Positions 16,894 through 25,738 of a stretch of 64,000 bases of DNA are shown one piece after another (within the stretch, counting starts at the first letter, position 1; every line of letters starts with the position of its first letter). Both the position numbers and the translations under genes were made by a program. Below the pieces are notes generated by a model that saw only the letters and a list, made by a program, of their open reading frames with translations, was not told the DNA's origin and did no database searches. This DNA is from Pseudomonas viridiflava (lineage in GTDB: Bacteria; Pseudomonadota; Gammaproteobacteria; Pseudomonadales; Pseudomonadaceae), in NCBI RefSeq assembly GCF_900580675.1, contig NZ_UTBG01000142.1, positions 1 to 64,000 on the forward strand, in the 5' to 3' direction.

Positions 16894-18339
16894 ATGAACC
16901 TCACCCGTCTGCGCGCCGATGCCCTGGCCGGCCTCACCACGTCTTTTGCGCTGCTGCCCGAATGCATCGCCTTTGCCCTGGTGGCTCATCTCAACCCGCT
17001 GATGGGGCTCTATGGCGCTTTTATCATCTGCACCCTGACCGCGTTGTTCGGCGGCCGGCCCGGGATGGTGTCCGGTGCGGCCGGCTCGATGGCCGTGGTG
17101 ATCGTCGCGCTGGTGGTGCAGCACGGCGTGGAGTACCTGCTGGCGACGGTGCTGCTGGGCGGGCTGATCATGGTCGCGTTCGGCCTGCTGCGCCTGGGCA
17201 AGCTGGTGCGCATGGTGCCGCATTCGGTGATGCTGGGGTTCGTCAACGGCCTGGCGATCATCATTGCGCTGGCCCAGCTGGAGCATTTCAAGCGCGGTGA
17301 AAGCTGGCTCAGCGGCACGCCGTTGTACGTGATGACCGGGCTGGTGGCGGTGACCATGGCCATCGTCTACCTGCTGCCGCGCATCACCCGCGCGGTGCCG
17401 CCTGCGCTGGTGGCGATTTTGGGCGTGGGCCTGGCGGTGTACCTGCTCGGCCTGCCCACCCGCACCCTCGGCGACATGGCCCACATCGCCGGCGGCCTGC
17501 CGACCTTGGCGCTGCCGCAAATCCCCTGGACCCTGGAAACCCTGGGCATCATCGCGCCCTATGCGTTTTTGATGGCCATGGTCGGCCTGCTGGAAACCCT
17601 GCTGACCTTGAACCTCACCGACGAAATCACCGAGACCCGTGGCTACCCCGACCGCGAAAGCGTGGCCCTGGGCGCGGCGAATATGCTCTCGGGCCTGTTC
17701 GGCGGCATGGGCGGTTGCGCGATGATCGGGCAAACCGTGATCAACCTCAGTTCCGGCGGGCGCGGGCGTTTCTCCGGGGTGTTCGCCGGGGTGATGATCC
17801 TGCTGTTCATTCTGTTTCTGTCGCCGCTGATCGAGCGGATTCCGCTGGCGGCGCTGGTCGGCGTGATGTTTGTGGTGTCCCAGCAGACCTTCGCCTGGGC
17901 CTCGCTGCGGGTGATCAACAAAGTGCCGCTCAATGACGTGTTGGTGATTATCGCGGTGACGGTGATCACCGTATTCACCGACCTGGCCACCGCCGTGCTG
18001 TGCGGCATCGTGATTGCGGCGCTGAATTTTGCCTGGCAGCAGGCGCGTGAGCTGTACGCCGATGAGCATCTGGAGGCCGACGGCAGCAAGCTGTATCGCC
18101 TGCACGGCACGCTGTTTTTCGCCTCGACCACGCCGTTTTTGAACCAGTTCGACCCGGCCAACGACCCGGCCCAGGTGACGCTTGATTGCCGCCACTTGAG
18201 CTTTGTCGACTATTCAGCGATTGCCGCGTTGATGACCTTGCGCGAGCGTTACAGCAAGGCCGGCAAGCATCTGCGGGTGCTGCATCTTTCGGAGCGCTGC
18301 AAGAAGCTGCTCAAGCGCGCGAAGGTTCATCACGACTGA
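16894..18339 (+). CDS. SulP-family inorganic anion transporter with STAS domain
   Basis: This 481-residue inner-membrane transporter has an N-terminal SulP core of about ten to twelve hydrophobic segments (LTTSFALLPECIAFALVAHL; VSGAAGSMAVVI; MVGLLETLLTLNLTDEIT). A C-terminal cytosolic STAS domain starts at about residue 395 (VTLDCRHLSFVDYSAIAALM). Family members carry sulfate, bicarbonate or other anions, and the substrate cannot be read from sequence. The ATG at 16894 begins the conserved TM1 region. It is convergent with the next gene, 4 bases away. Confidence 0.9.
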   Translation: MNLTRLRADALAGLTTSFALLPECIAFALVAHLNPLMGLYGAFIICTLTALFGGRPGMVSGAAGSMAVVIVALVVQHGVEYLLATVLLGGLIMVAFGLLRLGKLVRMVPHSVMLGFVNGLAIIIALAQLEHFKRGESWLSGTPLYVMTGLVAVTMAIVYLLPRITRAVPPALVAILGVGLAVYLLGLPTRTLGDMAHIAGGLPTLALPQIPWTLETLGIIAPYAFLMAMVGLLETLLTLNLTDEITETRGYPDRESVALGAANMLSGLFGGMGGCAMIGQTVINLSSGGRGRFSGVFAGVMILLFILFLSPLIERIPLAALVGVMFVVSQQTFAWASLRVINKVPLNDVLVIIAVTVITVFTDLATAVLCGIVIAALNFAWQQARELYADEHLEADGSKLYRLHGTLFFASTTPFLNQFDPANDPAQVTLDCRHLSFVDYSAIAALMTLRERYSKAGKHLRVLHLSERCKKLLKRAKVHHD

Positions 18340-18343
18340 CTGA

Positions 18344-18724
18344 TCACGGCCCGACCAGGTCTTCAAGTTCCTGGGCGCGGGTCTGGGTCATGTCCAGCAC
18401 GCAGGCGGTGCCGTTGACCTGGTCGATGGTGCCGCCGGTGGCACTGCCGGCAAAGGCGCAATTGGCGTCGCGGTATTTGATCCACAGGCGCTGCAGGTCC
18501 TGCAGTTGCTGTTTGCGCGTGCCTTCCTGGGCGGCGAGGGCGGTCTTGTAGGCCTTGTTCAGGCGCGTGTCTTGCACCTTGGCTTCCTTGACGTTGCAGC
18601 TGACCATGTCGGCGGTGGTATTGGCGCCGTCCATGCAGTTTTTCAGCGCCGCGTTGTCGGCAGCGGTGGCCGTACCGCACACGGCAAGAAGCAGGGCGCC
18701 GGCGGCGAGTGTGGTGCGAATCAT
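18344..18724 (-). CDS. Small secreted protein with LprI/DUF1311-like domain
   Basis: This 126-residue exported protein has a signal peptide of about 20 residues (MIRTTLAAGALLLAVCGTAT). The mature part carries NAALKNCMD, DMVSCNVKEAKVQDTRLNKA, RLWIKYRDANCAF and GTACVLDMTQTRAQEL, the pattern of the DUF1311/lysozyme-inhibitor LprI N-terminal family, with four mature cysteines. AGGA favours the ATG at 18724 over an ATG six codons upstream. Function is unproven; inhibition of lysozyme has been shown for some family members only. Confidence 0.85.
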   Translation of the reverse strand: MIRTTLAAGALLLAVCGTATAADNAALKNCMDGANTTADMVSCNVKEAKVQDTRLNKAYKTALAAQEGTRKQQLQDLQRLWIKYRDANCAFAGSATGGTIDQVNGTACVLDMTQTRAQELEDLVGP

Positions 18725-18971
18725 GCTCGATTTTCCTGGCATCAGTGGATGTGCATTCTATGACTCAAGCGCATTCGTTGAGTTTCCCGCCGTCTCTGAT
18801 CTTCATGTAAGAACACCCCTCGAATTTTCATCGACTGGCGCTGGGCATATCCCAAAGCGACAGTGCTTATCCGTGGGCGTAAATTACTTTCATAAAATTT
18901 GAAAAGCCACCTCGGTAATGATTTATGAGTTTCACAACAGATTCGACGTGACCCTTCCCGAGGAGTACCGC

Positions 18972-20321
18972 ATGGCCGCATCACCGGGCTTTGGGCTATT
19001 GGCATACGCTGCCATCGCCATCATTGCATTGATCGTGCTGATCGCACGTTACCGACTCAACCCGTTTATCGTCATCACCCTGGTGTCGATCGGCCTGGCG
19101 CTGATGGCCGGGATGCCGGCGGACACCATCATGGGTTCCTACGAGGCAGGTGTCGGCAAAACCCTGGGGCATATCGCCCTGGTGGTCGCGCTGGGGACCA
19201 TGCTCGGCAAGATGATGGCCGAGTCCGGCGGCGCCGAGCAGGTGGCGCGTACGCTGATCAACCGGTTTGGCGAGCGTAATGCGCATTGGGCCATGGTGTG
19301 TATCGCCTTCCTGGTGGGGCTGCCGCTGTTTTTCGAGGTTGGTTTTGTGTTGCTGGTGCCGATCGCGTTCACCGTGGCGCGGCGCGTTGGGGTGTCGATC
19401 CTGATGGTCGGCCTGCCGATGGTCGCCGGTCTGTCGGTGGTGCATGCGCTGGTGCCGCCGCACCCGGCGGCGATGATGGCGGTGCTGGCGTATAACGCGT
19501 CGGTCGGGCAGACCGTGCTGTATGCGATTCTGATCGGTATCCCCACGGCGATCATCGCCGGCCCGCTGTACGCCAAGTTCATCGTGCCGCGCATTCACCT
19601 GCCGGCGGAAAACCCGCTGGAACGCCAGTTTATCGACCGCGAACCACGTACGCGTCTGCCGAGCTTCGCGCTGACCATGGGCACCATTCTGTTGCCGGTG
19701 GTGCTGATGATGATCGGCGGTTGGGCCAACGTGATCTCCACACCGGGCACCGGTTTCAACCAGTTCCTGCTGTTTATCGGCAACTCGGTGATCGCGCTGC
19801 TGGTGGCGACCCTGGTGAGCTTCTACACCCTGGGCCTGGCCCAAGGCTTCAACCGCGAATCGATCCTCAAGTTCACCAATGAATGCCTCGCACCCACCGC
19901 GAGTATTACCTTGCTGGTGGGCGCGGGCGGCGGCTTGAACCGCATCTTGGTGGATGCCGGCGTGACCAATGAAATCCTCGGCCTGGCCCATGCGTTCCAC
20001 TTGTCGCCACTGGTGATGGGCTGGTTGTTCGCTGCGCTGATGCGTATCGCCACCGGCTCGGCGACGGTGGCCATGACCACGGCATCCGGGGTGGTCGCGC
20101 CGGTGGCCATGGGCCTGGGTTATCCACACCCTGAATTGCTGGTGCTGGCGACCGGCGCGGGCTCGGTAATCTTTTCCCACGTCAACGACGGCGGCTTCTG
20201 GCTGATCAAGGAATACTTCAATATGACGGTGATCCAGACCTTCAAGACCTGGACCGTGCTGGAGACGCTGATCTCGGTGGTCGCGTTCGGTCTGACTTAT
20301 GGTCTGTCACTGTTGTTGTGA
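18972..20321 (+). CDS. GntP-family permease (gluconate or D-amino-acid associated)
   Basis: This is a 449-residue GntP-type inner-membrane symporter with about twelve hydrophobic segments. It has the GntP motifs GAEQVARTLINRFGERNAHW, VGLPLFFEVGFVLLVP and HALVPPHPAA near the middle. GAGGAG 8 bases before the ATG at 18972 fixes the start over an upstream ATG. It is followed by an RpiR regulator and an N-acyl-D-amino-acid deacylase. The substrate is therefore more likely an acylated or D-amino acid than gluconate, and no gluconokinase gene is present. Confidence 0.85.
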   Translation: MAASPGFGLLAYAAIAIIALIVLIARYRLNPFIVITLVSIGLALMAGMPADTIMGSYEAGVGKTLGHIALVVALGTMLGKMMAESGGAEQVARTLINRFGERNAHWAMVCIAFLVGLPLFFEVGFVLLVPIAFTVARRVGVSILMVGLPMVAGLSVVHALVPPHPAAMMAVLAYNASVGQTVLYAILIGIPTAIIAGPLYAKFIVPRIHLPAENPLERQFIDREPRTRLPSFALTMGTILLPVVLMMIGGWANVISTPGTGFNQFLLFIGNSVIALLVATLVSFYTLGLAQGFNRESILKFTNECLAPTASITLLVGAGGGLNRILVDAGVTNEILGLAHAFHLSPLVMGWLFAALMRIATGSATVAMTTASGVVAPVAMGLGYPHPELLVLATGAGSVIFSHVNDGGFWLIKEYFNMTVIQTFKTWTVLETLISVVAFGLTYGLSLLL

Positions 20322-20347
20322 GCCTCATTCTGTAACCCGGAGACCCG

Positions 20348-21208
20348 ATGGACATCCTCTACCAGATCCGCGCCCGCCTGGACTCCTTCAGCGCCGGCGA
20401 AGGCCGTATCGCCAAGCTGATGCTTGATGACGTGGGCTTTGCCGCATCGGCCAGCCTGGAGGCGTTGTCCCAACGGGCAGAGGTCAGCACGGCGACCTTG
20501 TCGCGATTTGCGCGCAGTGTCGGTTGCCGCGACTTACGCGATTTGCGCCTGCAACTGGCGCAGGCGAGTGGCGTCGGCAGCCGCTTCCTGGACCCGACGG
20601 GGCTGCCGGAGCAGTCGGCCTTTCACCGCCAGATTCTCGGCGACATCGAGGCGACGTTGCGTCAGCACCTGTCCGGGTTTAACCAGGCCAGTTTTGTCGA
20701 CGCGGTCAACCTGCTGGGCAAGGCGCGGATGATCCACGCGTTCGGCATGGGCGGCCCATCGAGCCTGTGCAGCGACGAGTTGCAGGTGCGCCTGGTGCGG
20801 TTGGGTTACTCGATTGCCGCCAGCCATGATCCGGTGATGATGCGGGTCACGGCGGCGACGCTGGGGCCGGAGCACGCGCTGATTGTGTGCTCATTGACCG
20901 GCCTCACACCCGAGTTGCTGGACGTGGTGAAGCTGGCGCGCAATTACGACGCGCGCATCATTGCCATCACCCTGGCCGACTCCCCCCTGGCCGAGTTGGC
21001 GGATGTACTGCTGCCGCTGCAACCGGCTGAAACCAGTTTTATCTACAAGCCCACGGCGGCGCGCTACGGAATGCTGCTGGCCATCGACCTGCTCGCCACC
21101 GAGCTGGCGCTGGCCATGCCGGACGACAACCAGGAACGCCTGCGCCGGATCAAGCTGGCCCTGGACGATTATCGCGGCGGCCCTGACAGCCTGCCGCTTG
21201 GAGATTGA
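20348..21208 (+). CDS. RpiR-family regulator (HTH plus SIS domain)
   Basis: This 286-residue regulator has an N-terminal HTH_6 domain (LTPGE-like FSAGEGRIAKLMLDD, then STATLSRFARSVGCRDLRDL) and a C-terminal SIS domain from about residue 115 (ARMIHAFGMGGPSSLCSDEL; ALIVCSLTGLTPELLDVVKL). It lies 26 bases after the permease and its stop is one base before the deacylase ATG. The three genes therefore form one operon and RpiR probably controls it. Confidence 0.9.
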   Translation: MDILYQIRARLDSFSAGEGRIAKLMLDDVGFAASASLEALSQRAEVSTATLSRFARSVGCRDLRDLRLQLAQASGVGSRFLDPTGLPEQSAFHRQILGDIEATLRQHLSGFNQASFVDAVNLLGKARMIHAFGMGGPSSLCSDELQVRLVRLGYSIAASHDPVMMRVTAATLGPEHALIVCSLTGLTPELLDVVKLARNYDARIIAITLADSPLAELADVLLPLQPAETSFIYKPTAARYGMLLAIDLLATELALAMPDDNQERLRRIKLALDDYRGGPDSLPLGD

Positions 21209-21209
21209 T

Positions 21210-22682
21210 ATGAAGTACGACACGCTGATTCGCCAGGCGCTGATTATTGATGGCAGCAACACCCCGGGGTATGTCGCCGATGTAGGGCTGCGCGGCGGGC
21301 GCATCGAGACGATCGGCGATTTGTCGACAGCCGTGGCTGAACATGAAATCAATGCCAATGGCCGCGTCTTGGCGCCGGGCTTTATTGACGTGCACACCCA
21401 CGATGACACGGTGGTGATCCGCCATCCGCAGATGCTGCCCAAGCTCAGCCAGGGCGTGACCACGGTGATTGTCGGCAACTGTGGCATCAGCGCTTCACCG
21501 GTGAGTTTGCCTGGTGATCCGCCAGACCCGATGAACCTGCTGGGCACGCGTGAAGCCTTCGCCTATCCGCGATTTGCCGATTACCGCGCCGCGGTCGAAA
21601 GTGCCCATCCCGCCGTTAACGTCGCGGCGCTGATCGGCCATACGGCGCTGCGCAGCAACCATATGGACGACTTGCACCGCACTGCCACACCCAGCGAAAT
21701 TGCGCAGATGCGCGTGCAATTGCAGGAGAGTCTCGCCGCCGGCGCCCTGGGTTTATCCACCGGCCTGGCCTACGCCAGCGCGTTCAGTGCCGAGACCGAT
21801 GAAGTGCTGCAACTGAGTGAGGAATTGACGGCCTTCGGCGCGGTGTACACCACCCATTTGCGCAGCGAATTCGAACCGGTGCTGGAGGCGATGGACGAAG
21901 CCTTCCTGATTGGCCGGCATGCCCAGGCACCGGTGATCATTTCCCACCTCAAATGTGCCGGTGCGGGTAACTGGGGGCGTAGTCCGCAGCTGCTGGCGAA
22001 GCTGGAGCTGGCGGCGAAAACCCACCCGGTGGGGTGTGATTGTTACCCCTACGCCGCCAGCTCTTCGACCCTGGACCTCAAGCAAGTTACCGATGCGTTC
22101 CGGATCACCATCACCTGGTCGACGCCGCACCCGGAAGTCGGCGGGCGTGACTTGCAGGACATCGCCGCCGAGTGGGACGTTTCGCTGATGGACGCAGCAC
22201 GTCGCCTGCAACCGGCCGGGGCGGTGTACTACGGGATGGACGAGGCTGATGTACGACGCATCCTGGCGCATCCGCTGTCGATGGTGGGCTCGGACGGGTT
22301 GCCCGAAGACCCATTTCCGCATCCACGTTTGTGGGGCGCATTCCCTCGGGTGCTGGGGCATTTCAGCCGAGACGTGGGGTTGTTCCCGCTGCACACCGCG
22401 GTGCACAAAATGACCGGCTTGTCGGCCGCGCGTTTTGGCCTGGCCGAGCGCGGGGAAATCCGTGAAGGCCACTGGGCTGACCTGGTGCTGTTCGACCCCG
22501 TGCGCGTGCGCGATGTGGCGGATTTCAACGCGCCGCAACGCGCTGCCGAGGGGATTGATGGGGTGTGGGTCAATGGTGCGTTGAGTTACCGCGACGGGCT
22601 GGCGAATGATCGGCGCGCGGGGCGTTTTCTGGCGCGTAGCGGCGATCTGCGGCGAGGGTTCAGTCAGGTGAGCGATAACTGA
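21210..22682 (+). CDS. N-acyl-D-amino-acid deacylase (D-aminoacylase)
   Basis: This 490-residue amidohydrolase of the D-aminoacylase group releases D-amino acids from N-acyl derivatives. It has GFIDVHTHDD (metal-binding HxH), GNCGIS with the bridging cysteine, ISHLKCAG, and the C-terminal GSDGLPEDPFPHPR characteristic of these enzymes. The TTHLRSE histidine is present. GGAG lies 6 bases before the ATG at 21210, which is one base past the RpiR stop. Substrate side chain is unknown. Partners often seen in similar operons (RidA, D-amino acid deaminase) are absent here. Confidence 0.88.
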   Translation: MKYDTLIRQALIIDGSNTPGYVADVGLRGGRIETIGDLSTAVAEHEINANGRVLAPGFIDVHTHDDTVVIRHPQMLPKLSQGVTTVIVGNCGISASPVSLPGDPPDPMNLLGTREAFAYPRFADYRAAVESAHPAVNVAALIGHTALRSNHMDDLHRTATPSEIAQMRVQLQESLAAGALGLSTGLAYASAFSAETDEVLQLSEELTAFGAVYTTHLRSEFEPVLEAMDEAFLIGRHAQAPVIISHLKCAGAGNWGRSPQLLAKLELAAKTHPVGCDCYPYAASSSTLDLKQVTDAFRITITWSTPHPEVGGRDLQDIAAEWDVSLMDAARRLQPAGAVYYGMDEADVRRILAHPLSMVGSDGLPEDPFPHPRLWGAFPRVLGHFSRDVGLFPLHTAVHKMTGLSAARFGLAERGEIREGHWADLVLFDPVRVRDVADFNAPQRAAEGIDGVWVNGALSYRDGLANDRRAGRFLARSGDLRRGFSQVSDN

Positions 22683-22803
22683 TTTCGAGGTTTTCCGGGC
22701 GGTTTGATGTGTCGGAATATGAACAATGAGCCCTTACAAAAGGGCGGTTGAGAGCGGTGTGCTTTTCATTAAGCTGGGTTCTACCTTTTTCGGAAGAACC
22801 TGC

Positions 22804-25203
22804 ATGCATCCTTCGCTTGATAACCTCAATAACGCCGGCACCCGCTTCATCCCCCATGTCACACCGCCGCCCCTCGGCTCCGAGACCGAGCTGCGCACCG
22901 ATACGATGGCAACGTTTCCTTTTCCCCGCGATACGATCAAAGGCTGGATCCAGGAAAAGGTCTGGCGTATTACCGGGCAATGGATCGATCCGGACAAGGT
23001 TTATCTGCATCAGTTCTCTGCGGCGGACAGCACTTACAGCACCCTTGCTGTGACGGGCTGGGAGCATCACGGCGTACCTGAAAAGTCCATGACCCTGACC
23101 GAGGCCGTCACCACTGATTTTCTGTCGGCGGAACGCTACGGTGCCGCAGGCAAGGCCCAGGCCGTTGCGCATTTCATGGCCTCGAACGTCAGCCCGTTTT
23201 CCCTTTTCCATAGCGACAGCGTTACGGATTTTTTCAACCGCCTGGGACGGTTTCTTCTCGACCGAACCGGGCCTGGTTACCTCTATTCGAAAATCCATGA
23301 CGATGTACCGAATGCCAGGGAGACGTGGCGTGATCTGGATTCCGCCTACGGGCTTTATCTGAGTGGCCCGCACAAGGGGGTCTACAACGCGGATAACCAA
23401 CTGCGTCTGAAACCCAGTGAATTGTTGAACCTGGTGCGCGAGGGCGATCTGCAGAAGAAGGTGACCGCCAAACTTGACGATTTCTGGTCAACCCATGGCG
23501 GTCAATGGCGCAGCTTGGCCAAAAAGCAGTTTGTGATGGAAGCCAATGCCGCTCGAGCCCTTGACCAGAAAGAACCAGGGCAGGGTCTGAGCGCGCAAGA
23601 GTATGCCAGGATCATGCGGGCGGCTGCGCCCGATGTACCGCTGCCAAAGGGCGCCGAGGCAGAGCCCGCGCTGGCAGCTGATAGCAAAGTGTTGGCCTTT
23701 GATATAAAAGGCTATCGCGCCAGCGATATCTTGCGGTTTGTGTCAGAGGAGGTTGGCGAAGTGTTGTATTTGCCCGGTGAAAAACCTGCTCTCCTGCCCT
23801 TCAAAAACCGTGCGGCGGTGGACCAATGGGTGCTTGAGCAAAGCAAGGATCCGGCCAAGGCGGTTGCGTTGGAGCAGCATTTTTCCCTGCTGGATCGTCA
23901 GCAGGGCATCTTCGGCCCCCTGAGTGCCAACGGCGTGGACGGTAGCCTGAAAAAGCTCGGTAGCGGGGAGATGGCGGCCAATGACAGCCACATCAATACC
24001 TTGAATTATCCAATCGCTGGAGACGTGTTTTCCTTCATGGCCAGTCAGGCGCGCCAGCGAATCAGCGCCGACGCCAATACCGAAATGACCTCCAATAGCG
24101 AGGTGTACAAGGCCGACGCGCTGGGCATGCTGCAAGCGGGCAACGCGGTATTTTCCATTCCCCTGGCATTGCTTGGTCCGATTGGTCTTGCCCTGGGCGC
24201 TGCGTCCTATGGTGCGCAGGTCGGGCTGGAGATCGACAAGGCGGTTGAGGGTGATACCCAGGCCGAGCGGGCGAGTGGTCTGCACCAGGCGGCGACGGAC
24301 GTTGCGACGATGGCGTTTTTCCACGCGATGGGCAAGGCCGGGCCGGGCACGCAAGCGCCCGCAGCCGCCGACGCGCCGGCTGAGGTTACACACTCGGTTG
24401 TGAGCAAACCTTTCTTCAATTATCGACGGGTAAATGGGCAGGTGGGCGTGCTGATGAGTCCGCCAAGTGCTCCTCGGTTACCCGCGCTTAATCCTCACTG
24501 GGACCCGTCCATGGAGGTGTACCTGCAGCCAGGGGCCAGGCCACCGGGGGTGCGACCCGGCTCTGAGGCAGTACCGGGACTTGCCGCGAAAAGACCGAGG
24601 GTCGACGACTCGGATGACGAACTGTCGTCGCCATCTTCCGTCGCCTCGAACGCTTCGTCATCGGCGGAGTACGCGCCTTACGACGATGCCAGGGTCCTCA
24701 AGGTCAACGACTTCAAGGCAAACGTCATCCTGCCGCCCGGAGGCTACTTCAACAGCCGTGGCATGATCGAACGCACCGATTTGCTCAAATTGTATCGCGT
24801 GGAAAAAGCACAGCGCGTGGAACGCCGGGGGGATCCGGAAGATGACGGTTTCAGGAACTCCAATTTCTTTGACGGGCCCGAAAAGATGATGGATGGCGAT
24901 GTCGTGGTGGCCTCTCGTTCCAAGGAGGCGGCCATGCACTTTGGCGATACCGAGTTCGACGGCAATTATCATCTGTACGAAATTGACAGTCGCGGTATTC
25001 CCGCCGTGTCATCCAATGAAAATATCGATGCCAACCCTCAGTTTGTCGAAGCGCGGCAAGGTGTGGCGCCGGGTGCTATCGAGGTGTTGCGCCATGATGA
25101 CCGTCTGGAAGAGTTTGCGGCATCCTCCTACAAATTCGACGAGGTTCATCTCGCCAACAGCCAGCTGTCTCCCGATCGCATCACCAGGATTTCTCATGGT
25201 TGA
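22804..25203 (+). CDS. DUF6543 toxin-like protein with putative ADP-ribosyltransferase C-terminus
   Basis: This is a large 799-residue single-gene unit. Residues ~25-400 match the dermonecrotic-toxin-like DUF6543 pattern of Pseudomonas, including SKVLAFDIKGYRASDILRFV and GEVLYLPGEKPALLPF. Residues 441-484 form a hydrophobic, Gly/Ala-rich stretch that could insert into membrane. A Pro/Ser-rich acidic linker (~540-640) contains KRPR at 596-599 followed by DDSDDE. The last ~140 residues resemble R-S-E ADP-ribosyltransferases: LYRVEK (R665), VVVASRSKEAAMHF (S704), YHLYEID, and FVEARQGVAPGAI (E749). No signal peptide is evident. GGAAG 8 bases upstream favours the ATG at 22804 over that at 22726. 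No immunity-like gene follows. Base composition looks more AT-rich than its neighbours. Toxin function and catalytic residues are inference. Confidence 0.75.
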   Translation: MHPSLDNLNNAGTRFIPHVTPPPLGSETELRTDTMATFPFPRDTIKGWIQEKVWRITGQWIDPDKVYLHQFSAADSTYSTLAVTGWEHHGVPEKSMTLTEAVTTDFLSAERYGAAGKAQAVAHFMASNVSPFSLFHSDSVTDFFNRLGRFLLDRTGPGYLYSKIHDDVPNARETWRDLDSAYGLYLSGPHKGVYNADNQLRLKPSELLNLVREGDLQKKVTAKLDDFWSTHGGQWRSLAKKQFVMEANAARALDQKEPGQGLSAQEYARIMRAAAPDVPLPKGAEAEPALAADSKVLAFDIKGYRASDILRFVSEEVGEVLYLPGEKPALLPFKNRAAVDQWVLEQSKDPAKAVALEQHFSLLDRQQGIFGPLSANGVDGSLKKLGSGEMAANDSHINTLNYPIAGDVFSFMASQARQRISADANTEMTSNSEVYKADALGMLQAGNAVFSIPLALLGPIGLALGAASYGAQVGLEIDKAVEGDTQAERASGLHQAATDVATMAFFHAMGKAGPGTQAPAAADAPAEVTHSVVSKPFFNYRRVNGQVGVLMSPPSAPRLPALNPHWDPSMEVYLQPGARPPGVRPGSEAVPGLAAKRPRVDDSDDELSSPSSVASNASSSAEYAPYDDARVLKVNDFKANVILPPGGYFNSRGMIERTDLLKLYRVEKAQRVERRGDPEDDGFRNSNFFDGPEKMMDGDVVVASRSKEAAMHFGDTEFDGNYHLYEIDSRGIPAVSSNENIDANPQFVEARQGVAPGAIEVLRHDDRLEEFAASSYKFDEVHLANSQLSPDRITRISHG

Positions 25204-25291
25204 CATAAAGAGCCCCAGTGTTCACATCGGCTGTACGGCGGGGTAGGCTGGTCCTCTGCCAGCACGGCGGATTGAATAATTGGAGAGTCTG

Positions 25292-25660
25292 ATGTCATTA
25301 GGGAAAGTCACCCCCATCCTGCGAATTTTCGACGAGGTTAAAGCGTTGGAATTCTATGTCGACTTCCTAGGGTTCAAGGTTGATTGGCAGCATCGCTTCG
25401 AGGCGAATTATCCGTTGTATCTGCAGGTGTCCTTGGGCGAATGCGTGTTGCACCTGACTGAGCACCATGGCGATGCATCGCCGGGTTCGGCGGTGCGGAT
25501 TCAGGCGCAAGGTGTGGACGCGTACCAGCAGCAACTGCAGGGCAAGGACTATCGTTATGCCAAGCCTGAGGTTGAGGAAACGCCGTGGGGCTCGAGGGAA
25601 ATGAGCATCAAGGACCCGTTTGGCAATCGGCTGGTGTTTGTCGAGGAAAGCGAGGGCTGA
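25292..25660 (+). CDS. VOC-superfamily (glyoxalase/bleomycin-resistance-like) protein
   Basis: This 122-residue protein carries one vicinal-oxygen-chelate beta-alpha-beta-beta-beta pair, with PILRIFDEVKALEFYVDFLG at the start and SIKDPFGNRLVFVE at the end. The layout resembles bleomycin-resistance-type binding proteins. Several metal-ligand positions of true glyoxalase I are not obvious, so antibiotic or lactone binding, or detoxification, remains open. GGAGAG lies upstream of the ATG at 25292. It is probably unrelated to the toxin-like gene before it and ends in a strong terminator. Confidence 0.85.
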   Translation: MSLGKVTPILRIFDEVKALEFYVDFLGFKVDWQHRFEANYPLYLQVSLGECVLHLTEHHGDASPGSAVRIQAQGVDAYQQQLQGKDYRYAKPEVEETPWGSREMSIKDPFGNRLVFVEESEG

Positions 25661-25676
25661 TCGATAAATCGCGGGC

Positions 25677-25712
25677 AATAAAAAACCGCCTGGGCAGGGC
25701 GGTTTTTTATTG
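25677..25712. terminator. Bidirectional Rho-independent terminator
   Basis: The stem ACCGCC-TGGGCA-GGGCGGT is flanked by AATAAAAA on the left and TTTTTTATT on the right. It serves the convergent VOC and chemoreceptor genes. Confidence 0.9.
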
Positions 25713-25738
25713 CAGTTCCAGTGAGTGATTGTAGTTTT

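Noticed and set aside
16891..18195. 434-codon open frame antisense to the SulP gene
   Set aside because: It is rich in His/Gln/Arg, lacks any domain, and mirrors the high-GC coding strand of a clear transporter. The same holds for other long antisense frames, such as those at 8474-9439 and 18996-20180.
25292..25660. VOC protein as immunity gene for the toxin-like protein
   Set aside because: It has its own ribosome site, lies 88 bases away and belongs to a common detoxification/resistance fold. Nothing links it to ADP-ribosylation.
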